From Sphingomicrobium sp. XHP0239 (GTDB taxonomy: Bacteria > Pseudomonadota > Alphaproteobacteria > Sphingomonadales > Sphingomonadaceae), in the NCBI RefSeq assembly GCF_039555325.1, contig NZ_CP154608.1:2232001-2296000 (forward strand): 64,000 nt of DNA, given 5' to 3'. Shown here in pieces: positions 48,034 through 57,990 of the stretch. Made by a program: the position numbers and the translations under genes. The notes below the pieces were generated by a model. The model saw only the letters and a program-made list of their open reading frames with translations, did no database searches and had not been told where the DNA came from. Each line of letters starts with the position of its first letter. The first letter of the stretch is position 1.

Positions 48034-48752
48034 GCCGACTGCTGCACATTTCGGACCTGCATTTCGGTGCCGAGGATCGCGACGCGCTCTCCTGGTTCGC
48101 TGCCGAGGCCGATCGGATGCAGCCCGACGCCATCGTCGTGACGGGCGACCTGACGCAACGCGCCAAGCATCGCGAATTCGACGCGGCGCGCGATTATCTC
48201 GCCCGCCTGCCCGCACCCATCATCGTGGAGGAGGGCAATCACGACCTGCCCTATTTCAACCTGATCGAGCGGTTCACGCGACCCTACGCGCGGATCGACC
48301 GAGTGAAGCGGGCGGTCGAAACCCGCGTCGAGCTGGACGATTGCGTGTTCGTCTCGCTCAAGACGACCGCGCGGGCGCAATGGCGTCTGAACTGGAGCCA
48401 TGGTCACGTTGATGAAAAGAGCATTTCGCGGGCGGAAGCCGCGCTGCGCGAGGTGCCCAAGGAAAAACTCGCCATCGTCGCTGCGCACCACCCGCTGGTC
48501 GAGCGCGCAGGGTTCGAGAGCAAGGGAAAGACCCGCGGCGGCAAGGATGCGATGCAACGGATTGCGGTCGCGGGGTGCGACGTCATCCTCACGGGGCACG
48601 TCCATACGCCCTTCGACCTCGAGCAACTGGGGGTTCGGATGATCGGCGCGGGAACGCTGTCCGAACGGCTCCGCGAACATCCACCCAGCTACAACGAGAT
48701 CCTGATCAGGGGCCGCGACGTCTCCGTCGAGCATCACGTCCAGAAGGATTGA
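48030..48752 (+). CDS. calcineurin-like metallophosphoesterase
   Basis: 240 residues. The five metallophosphoesterase blocks are seen in order: DLHFG (HISDLHFGAED), GDLTQ, GNHD (EEGNHDLPY), AAHHPL and GHVHTPF, giving a complete dinuclear metal site. Resembles CpdA-type class III phosphodiesterases. It starts inside the stop of the lipid kinase gene, implying a shared role in lipid or nucleotide turnover. Confidence 0.9.
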   Translation: MSRLLHISDLHFGAEDRDALSWFAAEADRMQPDAIVVTGDLTQRAKHREFDAARDYLARLPAPIIVEEGNHDLPYFNLIERFTRPYARIDRVKRAVETRVELDDCVFVSLKTTARAQWRLNWSHGHVDEKSISRAEAALREVPKEKLAIVAAHHPLVERAGFESKGKTRGGKDAMQRIAVAGCDVILTGHVHTPFDLEQLGVRMIGAGTLSERLREHPPSYNEILIRGRDVSVEHHVQKD

Positions 48753-48835
48753 TGCAGGGAGACTTTGGACCCGCTTGTCCGTTCGGTGGAAAAGCGCGAC
48801 ACTGCGCTTCGAACCATTTGCAAAGGGGACCAGCA

Positions 48836-49468
48836 ATGAAGACCGCCGCTTTCGCCATCGCCGCCGCCATCGCCGTCACGGGTATCGCCACCGCACAGCC
48901 GCAGGGCCAGCCGGGCACCGCCGATCCGTCCGCAGTCGCCGCGGGCACCTATTCCACCGACCCCGCCCACACGCTGGTGCAGTGGTCGGTCAGCCACTTC
49001 GGTTTCAACCCCTATTGGGGAAGCTTCGGCGACGTCGAAGGGACGCTGACCATCGACCCCGCCAATCTCGCCGATGCGGAGCTGGACGTGTCCATTCCGA
49101 TCGGTTCGGTCGCCGTGGTGAGCGAGGGGCTGCGCGACCATCTGCTGCGCCCCGGCGCCGACGGCGGCGATCCCGACTTCTTCGGTCCGGAACCGGGAAT
49201 GGCCCGCTTCGTCTCCTATGACGTCCGTCCGACGGGCCCGACCAGCGCGACGATCCACGGTCGGCTGACCATGTTGGGCGAAACGCAGAACGTCGCCATC
49301 GCCGCCCAGTTCACGGGCGCCGGTGCCAACCCGATGAACCAGGCGCAGACGATCGGCTTCACCGGGCGTGCGCGCATCATGCGGTCCGATTTTGGCGTGA
49401 ATTACGCGCTGCCCGCCATTTCTGACGAAGTCGATCTCACGATCAGCGCCGCCTTCGAACGGCAGTAA
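48836..49468 (+). CDS. YceI family periplasmic protein
   Basis: 210 residues. Signal peptide MKTAAFAIAAAIAVTGIATA, then the lipocalin-like YceI barrel: TYSTDPAHTLVQWSVSHFGF, GSFGDVEGTLTIDPANLADAELDV, IHGRLTMLGETQNVAI and ALPAISDEVDLTI. YceI proteins bind isoprenoid or lipid molecules in the periplasm. RBS AAGGGGA upstream of the ATG. Confidence 0.93.
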   Translation: MKTAAFAIAAAIAVTGIATAQPQGQPGTADPSAVAAGTYSTDPAHTLVQWSVSHFGFNPYWGSFGDVEGTLTIDPANLADAELDVSIPIGSVAVVSEGLRDHLLRPGADGGDPDFFGPEPGMARFVSYDVRPTGPTSATIHGRLTMLGETQNVAIAAQFTGAGANPMNQAQTIGFTGRARIMRSDFGVNYALPAISDEVDLTISAAFERQ

Positions 49469-49472
49469 GGCG

Positions 49473-50171
49473 TTGCGGATCACGCTCTTCGGCGCGACCG
49501 GCGATACCGGCAGGCTGGTGCTCGAACAGGCACTGGCCGCCGGACACGAGGTCGTCGGCGCCGAGCGCGATTTCCCCGAGGGCTTCTGTCGTCACCCGTC
49601 GTTCGAGGAGCGGCAGGCCAATCTCCTGAAGGATGATCTGTCCGACGTGATCGCGGGCAGCGATGCGGTCATCAGCGCCGTCGGCCTGCCACGCGATCCC
49701 CGGACCCTCGCGGACCCGCCCCCCCTGTTCACCGAGGGCGCGGTGCGGATCGTCGAAGGCATGCGCAAGGCGAACGTCAAGCGACTGGCGGTCATCAGCG
49801 CCGCTTTCGTCAAACGCGACGTGACCATCCCCGACTGGTTCAAGGCGTCGATCATGCCGCTTCGGCGTCAGTTTGCGCAGATGGGCGACATGGAGCGCGT
49901 GCTGCGCGTGGCCGACGATCTCAAATGGACCGCGGTACGGCCCGGCTGGCTGCTCGATCAGCCGCATACGGGCGATTATGCCGTGGCGCAGGACGATCTT
50001 CCCGCGATGACGCTGCGGACCCGCAAGGCGGATCTTGCCGACTTCCTCCTGCGCTGCGTCAGCGACGACCTCCACGTCCGCGAAACCCCATTCATCGCCC
50101 GTCCCGAAGCGCGCGAGCACGAGGCCCCGACCGCGCTTGGCGAGGAGATCAAGCGCGGCTTCCGGCTCTGA
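49473..50171 (+). CDS. NAD(P)-binding protein, atypical SDR / NmrA-like
   Basis: 232 residues, TTG start at 49473 with TAAGG just upstream and the dinucleotide motif GATGDTG at residues 7-13. SAVGLPRDPRTL and GMRKANVKRLAVISAA follow the extended-SDR pattern, but there is no YxxxK active site, so it may be a redox sensor or a reductase of atypical type. Four bases after yceI. The convergent thiolase stop lies 6 bp beyond its stop. Confidence 0.85.
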   Translation: MRITLFGATGDTGRLVLEQALAAGHEVVGAERDFPEGFCRHPSFEERQANLLKDDLSDVIAGSDAVISAVGLPRDPRTLADPPPLFTEGAVRIVEGMRKANVKRLAVISAAFVKRDVTIPDWFKASIMPLRRQFAQMGDMERVLRVADDLKWTAVRPGWLLDQPHTGDYAVAQDDLPAMTLRTRKADLADFLLRCVSDDLHVRETPFIARPEAREHEAPTALGEEIKRGFRL

Positions 50172-50177
50172 CCGCGG

Positions 50178-51353
50178 CTACAGCGCTTCGATGATGGTGG
50201 CGTTGGCGATACCGCCGCCCTCGCACATCGTCTGCAGGCCATACCGCTCGCCGCGCTGGCGCAGTGCGTAGATCAACGTCGTCGCCAGCTTGGTCCCGCT
50301 CGCGCCCAACGGATGACCGAGCGCGATGGCACCGCCGCGTACATTCAGCCTGTCGGGGTCGGCATCCGTCTCCTTCAGCCACGCGAGCGGGACGGGAGCG
50401 AATGCCTCGTTGACCTCGTAAAGGCCGATGTCGGCGTGGGTCCGTCCCGCGCGCTCCAGCACCTTGGCGGTCGCGGGGATCGGCTCCATCAGCATGACGA
50501 CGGGATCGCCCGCGGTCACCGCCATCGCATCGACGCGCGCGAGCGGGGTGAGGCCGTGTTCCTTCAGCGCACGTTCCGACACGACCAACACGCCCGATGC
50601 GCCGTCGCAGATCTGGCTGGCATTGCCCGCGGTGATCACGCCGCCATCCGCGATGGGGTCGAGGCCCGCGAGACCTTCCATGCTGGCGTTCGCCCGGATC
50701 CCCTGGTCGCGGTCGTGGCGGAAGGTCTCCCCTTCCTTGTCGAGCCCCTCGAGGACGAGAATCTCCTCGTCGAACGCCTCTGCTTCGCTCGCGATGGCGG
50801 CCTTGCGGTGGCTGTCGAGCGCGAAGGTGTCGAGTTCCTCGCGGCTCATGTCGTAGCGGTCGGCGATCATCTGCGCCCCGGTGAATTGGGAGAATTGCTG
50901 CACCCCGAACCGCTCCTTGATCGCGGGACTGAACGGATCGGACGACAGGCCCGCCTTTGCAGGCGCCATGAAGGGCGTGCCCATCGGCACCCGGGTCATG
51001 CTTTCCACTCCCGCCGCGATGACCACGTCCTGGACGCCACTCATCACCGCCTGCGCCGCGAAGTGCAGCGACTGCTGCGACGAGCCGCACTGGCGATCGA
51101 TGGTCACGGCGGGAACCGACTGGGGCAGCGAAGAGGCGAGGACCGCGTTGCGCCCGACGTGGAAGCTCTGTTCGCCCGCCTGGCTGACGCAGCCCATGAT
51201 GACGTCCTCGATCGCAGCTGGGTCGATGCCGCTATCGGAGACGAGCGCATCGAGGATGGCCGCACCGAGATCGGCGGGATGCCATTCGCGCAGCGCGCCG
51301 CCTCGCTTGGCACCGGCGGTCCGGCGGGCGGCGACGATATAGGCTTCGGGCAT
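50178..51353 (-). CDS. acetyl-CoA C-acyltransferase (thiolase)
   Basis: 391 residues. The catalytic residues are all present at canonical spacing: Cys89 (IDRQCGSSQQ), Asn315 (NEAFAPVP), His347 (IALGHPLGASG) and Cys377 (MCEGGG). Cleaves or forms 3-ketoacyl-CoA; degradative or biosynthetic use cannot be told. It is divergent from hppD, sharing a 91-bp promoter region. A role in breakdown of aromatic amino acids or fatty acids is plausible because of the acyl-CoA dehydrogenases and hppD nearby. Confidence 0.95.
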   Translation of the reverse strand: MPEAYIVAARRTAGAKRGGALREWHPADLGAAILDALVSDSGIDPAAIEDVIMGCVSQAGEQSFHVGRNAVLASSLPQSVPAVTIDRQCGSSQQSLHFAAQAVMSGVQDVVIAAGVESMTRVPMGTPFMAPAKAGLSSDPFSPAIKERFGVQQFSQFTGAQMIADRYDMSREELDTFALDSHRKAAIASEAEAFDEEILVLEGLDKEGETFRHDRDQGIRANASMEGLAGLDPIADGGVITAGNASQICDGASGVLVVSERALKEHGLTPLARVDAMAVTAGDPVVMLMEPIPATAKVLERAGRTHADIGLYEVNEAFAPVPLAWLKETDADPDRLNVRGGAIALGHPLGASGTKLATTLIYALRQRGERYGLQTMCEGGGIANATIIEAL

Positions 51354-51444
51354 GGCGGTTTCTCTCCTTCGGCGGTCACAGAAATTGTCCGCGACCCGCT
51401 GCTCATGCTACTCGCGCGGCAAGAGACGATAAAGGACCCGAATC

Positions 51445-52554
51445 ATGCCCGATCTGTTCGACAACCCCGCCGGCCTCGACGGCTTCGAATTCGTCGAATT
51501 CACCGCGCCCGAAAAGGGCATGCTCGAACCGGTTTTCGAAGCGATGGGGTTCACCCACGTCGCCGATCATCGCTCCAAGGACGTGCAGCTGTGGCGGCAG
51601 GGCGGAATCAACCTCATCACCAATTACGAACCCGAAAGCCCTGCCTGGTACTTCGCACAGGAACATGGGCCGGGTGCCTGCGGCATGGGCTTTCGCGTCC
51701 GCGACGCCCAGGCGGCATGGGACCATCTGATGGAAGCAGGCGCGCAGCCCGTTCCGACCGACGCGGGGCCGATGGAACTGGTCATTCCCGCGATCAAGGG
51801 GATCGGGGGCAGCTATATCTACCTTATCGACCGCTACGCCGACGATCATGGCATGGGGATGACGATCTACGACATCGACTTCGACTATCTCGACGATGTC
51901 GAGCCCTATCCCGACGGCGCGGGGTTCAAGCTCATCGATCACCTCACGCACAACGTCTACAACGGGCGGATGGCCTATTGGGCGGACTATTACGAGAAGC
52001 TGTTCAACTTCCAGGAAATCCGCTTTTTCGACATCAAGGGCGAATATACCGGGCTGACCAGCAAGGCGCTGACCGCCCCCGACGGCAAGATCCGCATTCC
52101 CCTCAACGAGGAAGGTGACGGCGGCAAGGGGCAGATCGAGGAATATCTCAAGCAATTCAACGGCGAGGGCATCCAGCATATCGCGCTGATCTGCGACGAT
52201 CTCTACAAGGCGTGGGACAATCTCAAGGAACTGGGCGTCCCGTTCATGACCGCCCCGCCGGAGACCTACTACGAGATGCTCGACGAACGGCTGCCGGGGC
52301 ATGGTGAACCGGTGGACGAACTGCGCGCCCGCGGCATCCTCATGGACGGAACGACCGAAGGCGGATCGCCGCGTTTGCTGCTCCAGATCTTCGCCGAGGC
52401 GAACATCGGCCCGGTGTTCTTCGAATTCATCCAGCGCAAGGGCGACGACGGTTTCGGCGAGGGCAACTTCAAGGCGCTGTTCGAAAGCATGGAACGCGAC
52501 CAGATCAAGCGCGGTGCATTGAAGGTCGACGCAGACGAAACCCAGCCCGCATGA
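51445..52554 (+). CDS. hppD: 4-hydroxyphenylpyruvate dioxygenase
   Basis: 369 residues, non-haem Fe(II) enzyme that makes homogentisate from 4-hydroxyphenylpyruvate in tyrosine catabolism. Two vicinal-oxygen-chelate halves; iron ligands His166 (IDHLTHNV), His245 (IQHIALIC) and Glu327 ([10 protein letters not shown]). Also the C-terminal helix region ([17 protein letters not shown]) that gates the site. ATGA overlap with the VOC gene. Confidence 0.96.
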   Translation: MPDLFDNPAGLDGFEFVEFTAPEKGMLEPVFEAMGFTHVADHRSKDVQLWRQGGINLITNYEPESPAWYFAQEHGPGACGMGFRVRDAQAAWDHLMEAGAQPVPTDAGPMELVIPAIKGIGGSYIYLIDRYADDHGMGMTIYDIDFDYLDDVEPYPDGAGFKLIDHLTHNVYNGRMAYWADYYEKLFNFQEIRFFDIKGEYTGLTSKALTAPDGKIRIPLNEEGDGGKGQIEEYLKQFNGEGIQHIALICDDLYKAWDNLKELGVPFMTAPPETYYEMLDERLPGHGEPVDELRARGILMDGTTEGGSPRLLLQIFAEANIGPVFFEFIQRKGDDGFGEGNFKALFESMERDQIKRGALKVDADETQPA

Positions 52555-52982
52555 GCGCGCAACGACGCCCGCCGTTCCACCTCGCTTTCCCGGTCGACGA
52601 TCTCGAAGCGGCGCGGGGTTTCTATGGAGGCGTACTGGGCTGCGCCGAGGGACGGTCGAGCGAAAGCTGGGTCGACTTCGATCTGTTCGGTCATCAGATC
52701 GTCGCCCATCTCGACCCCTCGCTCAAGAAGCAGGCGCGCACCAACGCGGTCGACGGTGACGCGGTGCCGATCTTCCATTTCGGTCTGGTGCTGGACGTCG
52801 AGACATTCGAAGGACTGGCGCGCGATCTGCGGGAGCGGGACTGCGACTTCCTGATCGAACCGCGGGTGCGGTTCGCGGGGCAGCCTGGCGAACAGCATAC
52901 GATGTTCGTGCGCGACCCCGCCGGCAATGCACTGGAGTTCAAGGCGTTCGCGGACCCCGCGCGCATGTTCGCGCGGGACTAG
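52551..52982 (+). CDS. VOC family protein (COG3565-like)
   Basis: 143 residues, one glyoxalase/dioxygenase fold domain. [39 protein letters not shown] and [15 protein letters not shown] are the family blocks. His in FHLAF and Glu in ALEFK may be metal ligands. The reaction is unknown; translational coupling to hppD suggests a role in tyrosine or aromatic catabolism. Its TAG stop shares CTAG with the next gene on the other strand. Confidence 0.88.
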   Translation: MSAQRRPPFHLAFPVDDLEAARGFYGGVLGCAEGRSSESWVDFDLFGHQIVAHLDPSLKKQARTNAVDGDAVPIFHFGLVLDVETFEGLARDLRERDCDFLIEPRVRFAGQPGEQHTMFVRDPAGNALEFKAFADPARMFARD

Positions 52983-53854
52983 TTGGCCGCTTCCTTGGGG
53001 ACGCGGTGGAATTGCTCGCTCGCCTTCTTGCGCGTGCTGGCTGGAATGTTACGGGGCAGGAATTCGACGCCGAGCACGACGTCGCGACCATAGACCCGGG
53101 TGCCCGAGCCGTCGCGAACCTCGACCCGATATTCGGGCGCCGCTTCCAGCGCGGCGGCGCCGAACCCCCAGCCGCGCGGATATTCGGCCATCAATTGGCA
53201 GTCGCGGACCCGATCGTCTTCCAGTGCCTCGCAAACGAGTTTGGCCGCTCCCGCCGTTCGGGTGGCGCGCGCGCGATCGGGATAGTGGCGCAGAAAGATC
53301 GCCTCGTGGTTCATTCCGGGAGCCCAGCGGACCGATAGAGCCGATGTGCCAAGCCCATCGCCGCTGCCGCCCGTTCCGGCACCGCTGCCCGATCCGGTTC
53401 CCGTTCCCGTGCCGGTGCCACCGCGACCCCCCGATAGCGCCAAGCCGATATCGTCGAGCGAAGAGGTCAGGCGGGTGGAGGGCGCCGACGGACGCTGGAG
53501 AACCGGCAATCGCACGATCGGACGCGGCAACTCGATCCGGGGCGCAGGCGCGGCGCGGGGCGATCCGCCCGACGGCAGTTCGATCGCGCCGGTGGGCGGT
53601 CCGACCGCGGAATCGCTCGACGGAACGGGTTCGACGAACGTCTCGATCGGTGGCGGGGGCGGTGGATCGGGGATCGGCAGCACCGGCGTGAACAGCCGCA
53701 CTGCCGTCGATACGGCCGGTTCGTCGTCAGACCGGGGAAGGAGCAGGAACAGCAGAAGCGCGAATTGCGCCCCCGTCACTCCGAGCGCGATGGCCAGCCC
53801 GCCCGGATCGAGGCGGCGCCGCGCCGTGAGGCGATTCGGCGAGACCATGCTCAT
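52979..53854 (-). CDS. TonB-like protein with Gly-Thr/Ser linker
   Basis: 291 residues from ATG 53854 (ATG 53848 also possible). N-terminal membrane helix (LAIALGVTGAQFALLLFLLL, about 20-39), then a Pro-rich periplasmic spacer (PIPDPPPPPPIETFVEPVP), a GTGTGTGTGSGSGAGTG repeat, and a C-terminal domain (HYPDRARATRTAGAAKLVCE, RDCQLMAEYPRGWGFGAAAL) with the TonB_C pattern of sphingomonads. It probably passes inner-membrane energy to outer-membrane receptors. No exbB or exbD is close, so it would share ones elsewhere. It is divergent from katG. Confidence 0.75.
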   Translation of the reverse strand: MSMVSPNRLTARRRLDPGGLAIALGVTGAQFALLLFLLLPRSDDEPAVSTAVRLFTPVLPIPDPPPPPPIETFVEPVPSSDSAVGPPTGAIELPSGGSPRAAPAPRIELPRPIVRLPVLQRPSAPSTRLTSSLDDIGLALSGGRGGTGTGTGTGSGSGAGTGGSGDGLGTSALSVRWAPGMNHEAIFLRHYPDRARATRTAGAAKLVCEALEDDRVRDCQLMAEYPRGWGFGAAALEAAPEYRVEVRDGSGTRVYGRDVVLGVEFLPRNIPASTRKKASEQFHRVPKEAAN

Positions 53855-54043
53855 GCATCCCTGCATAGCAGCCGGAAACGCAACCGTCAGCATCCCATGA
53901 TTGATCGATTCCCTGACCGGTAGCCAAAAGCCACGATTGAGCCAGTCGATTGAACTGATGAACGCAAAGCGTTGGACGGAACGGGTGCCGATCCCGCATC
54001 ATTGGCACGATAGACGAATTTCCAACACGCGAAGGGATCCCAC

Positions 54044-56260
54044 ATGGACATCGAAAAAGGCAAGATCGGGGGCGGCTGCCCCATGCACGGCGACAGCGAA
54101 ATGCGCTCGCTGCTCGGCCGCACCAACCGCGACTGGTGGCCTGACCAGCTGAACCTCGAAATCCTGACCGAAGACGGCAAGGCGGCCAACCCGATGGGCG
54201 AGGATTACGATTATCCCGCCGCCTTCCTGAAGCTCGACTACAAGGCGCTGAAGGCCGACATCAAGGCGCTGATGACCGACAGCCAGGAATGGTGGCCGGC
54301 CGACTATGGACACTACGGTCCCTTCTTCATCCGCATGGCGTGGCACGCCGCCGGAACCTACCGCACCGGCGACGGGCGTGGCGGCGCCTCGAGCGGACAG
54401 CAGCGCTTCGCGCCGCTCAACTCGTGGCCCGACAACGGCAACCTCGACAAGGCACGGCGCCTCCTGTGGCCGATCAAGCAGAAGTACGGGAAGCATATCA
54501 GCTGGGCCGACCTCTTCATCCTGACCGGCAACGTCGCGATCGAGGACATGGGCGGACCCGTGTTCGGCTTCGGCGGCGGCCGCGCCGACGTGTTCGAACC
54601 CGAACTGGTCTACTGGGGTACCGAGGAACAGTGGGTCGACACCGGCGCCAAGACGCGCATCGATCCCGACGAGGGCAAGGCGCTCGATAACCCGCTGGCC
54701 GCGATCCAGATGGGCCTTATCTACGTCAATCCCGAAGGGCCGGGCGGCAACCCGCACGATCCCGAAGGCATGGCGCGCGACATGCGCGAGACCTTCAGCC
54801 GCATGGCGATGAACGACGAGGAAACCGTCGCGCTGACCGCCGGCGGTCACGCGTTCGGCAAGTGCCACGGTGCCGCTCCCGCCGACACGTTCGGCAAGGC
54901 GCCCGAAGGCGAGAACCTGCATTCGATGGGCTTCGGCTGGCTGACCGACCCCGAAGAGATCGGCAAGGGCCACATCACCACCTCGGGCATCGAGGGTGCA
55001 TGGACTCCCAACCCGACCGAATGGGGCAACGACTATTTCCGCCTGCTCTTCAAGTACGAATACGAGCTGACGAAGTCGCCCGCCGGCGCCAACCAGTGGA
55101 CCCCGATCGACCCCGAGGAAGCCGACATGGCGCCCGACGCGCGCGATCCGTCCAAGAAGGTGCCGACGATCATGACGACCGCCGACATGGCGCTGAAGCG
55201 TGACCCCGACTATCGCAAGATTTCGGAGCGTTTCCGCGACGACCAGGCCGCGCTCGACGATGCGTTCGCCCGCGCCTGGTTCAAGCTGTGCCACCGCGAC
55301 ATGGGTCCCAAAGTCCGGTACCTCGGCCCGGAAGTGCCCTCGGAAACGCTGATCTGGCAGGACCCGGTCCCCGAGGGCAAGGAAGCGTCGGCCTCCACGG
55401 TCAAGGCGTTCAAGGACAAGGTGAAGGCGAGCGGCATGACCGTTCCCGAGGTTGTCAAGGCGGCCTGGGCCTCGGCCAGCACCTATCGCAAGTCCGACCA
55501 TCGCGGCGGCGCCAATGGCGCGCGCGTCCGGCTCGCTCCGCAGAAGGACTGGGCGGTCAACGACCCCGAGGAACTGTCGGGCGTGCTGGCGAAGCTCGAC
55601 GAGATGCGCGGCAGCCTGTCGATGGCCGATGCCATCGTGCTGGCGGGCGCGGCGGCGATCGAGAAGGCGGCCGCCGACGGTGGCTTCAAGGTCGATGTCG
55701 ACGTCACGACCGGCCGCGGGGACGCGACCGACGCGGACACCGATGCCGAGAGCTTCGAGCCGCTGGAACCGTTCGCCGACGGTTTCCGCAACTATCTGAA
55801 GACCAAGGCCAACGTGAAGACCGAAGACATGCTGATCGACCGGGCGCATCTGCTCGATCTGTCGCTGCCCGAAATGACGGTCCTGCTGGGCGGCATGCGT
55901 GCACTGGGCGCGGTCAGCGAACATGCCAAGCACGGCAACCGCATCGGCGTCCTCACCGACCGTCCGGGCGTGCTGACCAACGATTTCTTCGTCAATCTGC
56001 TCGAAATGGGCACGATCTGGGAAGTGGTCGACGAAAGCGGCGACGAGGAATTCGTCGGCAAGTGTCGCAAGCAGGGCACCGAGAAGTGGCGCGCCACGCG
56101 CACCGATCTCGTTTTCGGCTCCAATTCGCAGCTTCGCGCGATCGCCGAAGTCTATGCCGAGAAGGGTAACGAGGAAAAGTTCGTGAAGGACTTCGTCGCG
56201 GCCTGGACCAAGGTCATGGACGCCGACCGCTTCGACCTCCGCTACAAGAAATATGGTTGA
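54044..56260 (+). CDS. katG: catalase-peroxidase
   Basis: 738 residues, haem enzyme with catalase and peroxidase activity. Distal triad Arg97, Trp100 and His101 ([14 protein letters not shown]); proximal His269 ([12 protein letters not shown]). The Met-Tyr-Trp adduct can form from Trp100, Tyr227 and Met254. Both homologous halves are complete. The divergent upstream region (150 bp to the TonB-like gene) holds a direct repeat CGATTGA at 53934 and 53947 that may bind a regulator. Followed by a terminator, then a second catalase gene. Confidence 0.97.
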   Translation: MDIEKGKIGGGCPMHGDSEMRSLLGRTNRDWWPDQLNLEILTEDGKAANPMGEDYDYPAAFLKLDYKALKADIKALMTDSQEWWPADYGHYGPFFIRMAWHAAGTYRTGDGRGGASSGQQRFAPLNSWPDNGNLDKARRLLWPIKQKYGKHISWADLFILTGNVAIEDMGGPVFGFGGGRADVFEPELVYWGTEEQWVDTGAKTRIDPDEGKALDNPLAAIQMGLIYVNPEGPGGNPHDPEGMARDMRETFSRMAMNDEETVALTAGGHAFGKCHGAAPADTFGKAPEGENLHSMGFGWLTDPEEIGKGHITTSGIEGAWTPNPTEWGNDYFRLLFKYEYELTKSPAGANQWTPIDPEEADMAPDARDPSKKVPTIMTTADMALKRDPDYRKISERFRDDQAALDDAFARAWFKLCHRDMGPKVRYLGPEVPSETLIWQDPVPEGKEASASTVKAFKDKVKASGMTVPEVVKAAWASASTYRKSDHRGGANGARVRLAPQKDWAVNDPEELSGVLAKLDEMRGSLSMADAIVLAGAAAIEKAAADGGFKVDVDVTTGRGDATDADTDAESFEPLEPFADGFRNYLKTKANVKTEDMLIDRAHLLDLSLPEMTVLLGGMRALGAVSEHAKHGNRIGVLTDRPGVLTNDFFVNLLEMGTIWEVVDESGDEEFVGKCRKQGTEKWRATRTDLVFGSNSQLRAIAEVYAEKGNEEKFVKDFVAAWTKVMDADRFDLRYKKYG

Positions 56261-56302
56261 GGCTTCGACCCTCTAGAGGCTGCCCCTCCGGCCTCGAAAG
56301 AA

Positions 56303-56335
56303 GGGCCCTCGGCAGAAATGCCGGGGGCCCTTTTT
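56303..56335 (+). terminator. intrinsic terminator after katG
   Basis: GGGCCCTCGGC (56303-56313), loop AGAAAT, GCCGGGGGCCC (56320-56330), then TTTTT. Strong stem-loop. Confidence 0.93.
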
Positions 56336-56433
56336 CGTCGTCGCATGGATTTCGGGGTCGCATCGATGCGGAACAGGAACCGGACTCGGCGCCGCTTCGT
56401 CTCTTCTCATGCCCCCCCACGAAGGACCGAGAC

Positions 56434-57990
56434 ATGAGCGACAAGCGTAAAGTGCCCCCCACCACCACCGATGCCGGTATCCCCGTCGCCAGCGATGAAC
56501 ATTCGCTCACCGTCGGGCGCGACGGTCCGATCGTCCTGCACGACGATCATCTGCTCGAGGAAATGGCGCAGTTCAATCGCACCAACATCCCCGAGCGCCG
56601 CCCGCACGCCAAGGGATCGGGCGCCTTCGGCCGGTTCGAGACGACCGAGGACGTGACGAAATATACCCGTGCGAAACTGTTCCAGCCCGGCGCCAAGACC
56701 GACGTCGCGATGCGCTTCTCGACCGTCGCGGGCGAGCGGGGCAGCCCCGACACGTGGCGCGACCCGCGCGGCTTCTCGATCAAATTCTATACCGAGGACG
56801 GCAATTTCGACATGGTGGGCAACAACACCCCCATCTTCTTCGTCCGCGACCCCATGAAATTCCAGCATTTCATCCGCTCGCAGAAGCGCCGCGCCGACAA
56901 CGGCCTGCGCGATCACGACATGATGTGGGACTTCTGGACGCTGTCGCCCGAAAGCGCGCACCAGGTCACCTACCTGATGGGCGATCGCGGCGTGCCGAAG
57001 AACTGGCGCGAGATGAACGGCTACGGCAGCCACACCTACATGCTCGTCAACGAGGAAGGCGAGAAGTTCTGGGTGAAGTTCCACTTCCACACCAATGTGG
57101 GCGACAAGAGCGGCAATGCACATTTCACGCAGGACGAGGCCGTCAAGAAGGCGGGCGAGGACAGCGACTATCACCGCCGCGACCTGTTCGAGGCAATCGC
57201 GAAAGGCGACCACCCGAGCTGGGCACTGAAGTGGCAGATCATGCCGTACGACGATGCCAAGACCTACCGGATCAATCCGTTCGACCTCACCAAGACCTGG
57301 CCGCACGAGGACTACCCGCTGATCGACGTCGGCACGCTGACGCTCGATCGCAATCCGACCGACTGGCACATGGAGATCGAACAATTGGCGTTCGAACCCA
57401 ACAATATGGTGCCCGGCATCGGCCTCTCGCCCGACAAGATGCTTCTGGCGCGCGGCTTTTCCTATGCCGACGCGCACCGCGCACGGCTGGGGACGAACTA
57501 CAAGCACATCCCCGTCAACGCGCCGATCGCGCCGGTGAACAGCTACACGCGCGGCGGGGCGATGCAGATCAAGAAGAACGAAGATCCCGTCTACGCTCCC
57601 AACAGCTACGGCGGCCCCGCGGCACAGCCCTCGCGCACCGATCATGCGGGCGAATGGCATGCCGACGGCGACATGGTGCGTCAGGCCTACACGCTTCGCG
57701 AGGATGACGACGACTGGAGTCAGGCCGGGGCGCTGGTGCGCGACGTCATGGACGATGCCCAGCGCGACCGCTTCGTCTCGAACGTCGCGGGCCATCTGGC
57801 CGATGGCGTGTCCGAAAAGGTCCTGCTCCGCGCGTTCGACTATTGGAAGAACGTCGATGGAAAGATCGGCGAGCGAATCGAGAAGAAGGTCCGTGACATG
57901 ATCGGCGGGAAATCGACCGCGCCGGGGATGGCCTCGGCCGAATCGATCAAGGCGGACGCCGCCCAGCCCGAGCGTGAGCCCGCCGAATGA
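56434..57990 (+). CDS. katA: catalase, small-subunit (clade 3) type
   Basis: 518 residues, monofunctional haem catalase. Distal His58 ([13 protein letters not shown]), the Asn at 130/131 ([10 protein letters not shown]) and proximal Tyr344 ([12 protein letters not shown]) are present. The length, without a flavodoxin-like C-terminal domain, is that of small-subunit catalases. It follows katG but has its own transcript, as a terminator lies between. Its TGA overlaps the start of the aldehyde dehydrogenase gene. Confidence 0.96.
   Translation: MSDKRKVPPTTTDAGIPVASDEHSLTVGRDGPIVLHDDHLLEEMAQFNRTNIPERRPHAKGSGAFGRFETTEDVTKYTRAKLFQPGAKTDVAMRFSTVAGERGSPDTWRDPRGFSIKFYTEDGNFDMVGNNTPIFFVRDPMKFQHFIRSQKRRADNGLRDHDMMWDFWTLSPESAHQVTYLMGDRGVPKNWREMNGYGSHTYMLVNEEGEKFWVKFHFHTNVGDKSGNAHFTQDEAVKKAGEDSDYHRRDLFEAIAKGDHPSWALKWQIMPYDDAKTYRINPFDLTKTWPHEDYPLIDVGTLTLDRNPTDWHMEIEQLAFEPNNMVPGIGLSPDKMLLARGFSYADAHRARLGTNYKHIPVNAPIAPVNSYTRGGAMQIKKNEDPVYAPNSYGGPAAQPSRTDHAGEWHADGDMVRQAYTLREDDDDWSQAGALVRDVMDDAQRDRFVSNVAGHLADGVSEKVLLRAFDYWKNVDGKIGERIEKKVRDMIGGKSTAPGMASAESIKADAAQPEREPAE

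Noticed and set aside
54044-56260. Long antisense frames opposite katG, katA and aldehyde dehydrogenase
   Set aside because: All lie opposite well-supported genes and show no recognisable protein features.
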